This document shows, piece by piece, positions 14,966-15,938 of a DNA stretch of 15,938 nt. Made by a program: the position numbers and the translations under genes. Origin of the DNA: Anaerolineales bacterium (GTDB lineage: Bacteria; Chloroflexota; Anaerolineae; Anaerolineales; E44-bin32); assembly GCA_023250385.1 (NCBI GenBank), contig JAHFAU010000028.1, forward strand, positions 1 to 15,938, written 5' to 3'. Positions within the stretch are counted from its first letter, which is position 1, and every line of letters starts with the position of its first letter. The notes beneath the pieces were generated by a model, which saw nothing but the letters and a program-made list of their open reading frames with translations, had not been told where the DNA came from and searched no databases.

Positions 14966-15938
14966 ATGGCGAAATTGAAGACCCAGTATGTCTGCCAGCA
15001 GTGCGGCCGGACGGCCGCCAAGCCGCTGGGCCGCTGTCCTCAATGTGGTGAGTGGAACAGCATGGTCGAGGAGGTGGTGGAGTCGCGCCCGAGCAGCTCG
15101 GCCACGGTATACGGCCAGACGCCCGTGCGGCTCGACCAGATCGCGACCGGAGCTGACGACCGGCTGCCGCTCGGCATTGCAGAGTTCTCCCGGGTATTGG
15201 GGGGCGGGGTTGTCCCGGGGTCGCTCGTGCTGATCGGCGGAGATCCCGGGATCGGCAAATCCACCCTGCTGCTGCAGGCAAGCACCGGAATGGCTGCCCG
15301 CGGTCCGGTCTTGTATGTCTCGGGCGAAGAGTCGGTCGGCCAAATCAAGAATCGGGCGGTGCGTTTGATGGACGGTTCGGCGCCGGCAGACGAGTTGTAT
15401 TTGCTCACCGAGACCGACCTCGGGCGGGTGATCAGCCACATTGAAGAGCTGCGTCCGCTGCTGACAGTGATTGACTCGATTCAGACTATGCAGTCCGATG
15501 AGATCGATTCGGCGGCCGGATCGATCTCCCAGGTCCGCGAATGTGCGGCCAGGCTGCAGGCAACGGCCAAGTCTTCCGGAGTGGCGATCTTCCTGGTGGG
15601 ACACGTAACCAAGGAGGGTGCCATCGCCGGCCCACGAGTGCTCGAGCACATCGTGGACACCGTGCTCTACCTGGAAGGGGACTCCTTTCACAGCTACCGT
15701 CTGCTGCGCTCGGTCAAGAATCGCTATGGCCCTACGAATGAAGTCGGTGTCTTCGAAATGGGAAACGCGGGGCTGGTGGAAGTAACGAATCCCTCGGAGG
15801 CGTTCCTGGCTGAGCGAAAGGCGGACGCCCCGGGGTCGGCGATCGCCATCACCATGGAGGGCACCCGCCCGTTGCTGGTGGAGGTTCAAGGCCTCACCAG
15901 CCCGAGCGCCTTCGGTTATCCGCGGCGCACCGCAAACG
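14966..15938 (+). CDS. radA: DNA repair/recombination protein RadA (3' end outside window)
   Basis: This RecA-like ATPase promotes branch migration in homologous recombination. The first 324 residues are visible. ATG 14966 has AGGA six bases upstream. The N-terminal C4 zinc finger has Cys10, Cys13, Cys24 and Cys27 (YVCQQCG; CPQCGEWNS). The ATPase core has Walker A GDPGIGKST (92-100) and the Walker B-like strand LLTVIDSIQTM. The RadA signature, normally KNRFG, reads KNRYG here (251-255), a conservative change. The Lon-like C-terminal domain begins around residue 285 and is cut off by the window edge; the frame is still open at base 15938. The gene has its own promoter box after the clpC terminator. 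The family call is secure. Confidence 0.96.
   Translation, partial: MAKLKTQYVCQQCGRTAAKPLGRCPQCGEWNSMVEEVVESRPSSSATVYGQTPVRLDQIATGADDRLPLGIAEFSRVLGGGVVPGSLVLIGGDPGIGKSTLLLQASTGMAARGPVLYVSGEESVGQIKNRAVRLMDGSAPADELYLLTETDLGRVISHIEELRPLLTVIDSIQTMQSDEIDSAAGSISQVRECAARLQATAKSSGVAIFLVGHVTKEGAIAGPRVLEHIVDTVLYLEGDSFHSYRLLRSVKNRYGPTNEVGVFEMGNAGLVEVTNPSEAFLAERKADAPGSAIAITMEGTRPLLVEVQGLTSPSAFGYPRRTAN

Noticed and set aside
1..15938. CRISPR arrays, insertion sequences, tRNA or rRNA genes, phage genes
   Set aside because: No regular direct repeats, transposase motifs, tRNA-like cloverleaf or rRNA sequence was recognised. This was a reading by eye, not a computed search.

Overview
The window is a high-GC bacterial chromosome segment packed with housekeeping and stress genes. 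No mobile element, CRISPR array, tRNA or rRNA is visible. The gene set fits Chloroflexota (Anaerolineae-like): a ClpC beginning in the style VADKMERFTQRARR, a YprB-type exonuclease with a TPR tail, a ChlI/ChlD-type cobaltochelatase, and a clpC-radA pair without ctsR/mcsAB. This assignment is inference from gene style, with moderate confidence. No marker gene was compared.

Layout. 1-1821 (+): the 3' end of a rhomboid protease, then two single-pass membrane coiled-coil proteins that appear to be tandem paralogues. 1836-3911 (-): a zinc-finger-less J protein followed 30 bp later by an HtrA-type secreted protease, a protein-quality-control operon with a good sigma70-like promoter abutting the J-protein ATG. 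4020-7260 (+): a receiver-GAF protein and a receiver-GAF-PAS-histidine kinase. Their receivers are degenerate in complementary ways: one lacks the phospho-acceptor Asp, the other the conserved Lys. 7261-7461: a leader-like region with three inverted repeats and a TATAAT box. 7462-8718 (+): a DEDDh-type exonuclease with a TPR tail. 8761-10814 (-): a metal-chelatase ATPase/VWA gene split by a -1 frame change. 10938-15938 (+): ribosomal protein S1 (four S1 domains), clpC, a strong terminator, and radA (cut off by the window end).

The most interesting element is the chelatase gene. The AAA+ half (366 aa) ends just after an A7 run lying in exactly the X_XXY_YYZ phase of a -1 slippery heptamer. A Shine-Dalgarno-like AGGAG sits 8 nt upstream and a GC-rich hairpin downstream, with the zero-frame TAG inside that hairpin. 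A -1 slip joins the AAA+ half to the VWA half in a 684-residue protein. One gene could therefore make both the small (ChlI-like) and the medium (ChlD-like) chelatase subunits. The main alternative is a one-base homopolymer error.

How the genes work together: J protein, HtrA, ClpC and rhomboid are proteostasis factors on both sides of the membrane. The receiver/kinase pair is a signalling module with no DNA-binding output in the window. RadA serves recombination, S1 serves translation, and the chelatase would need a large CobN/ChlH subunit encoded elsewhere.
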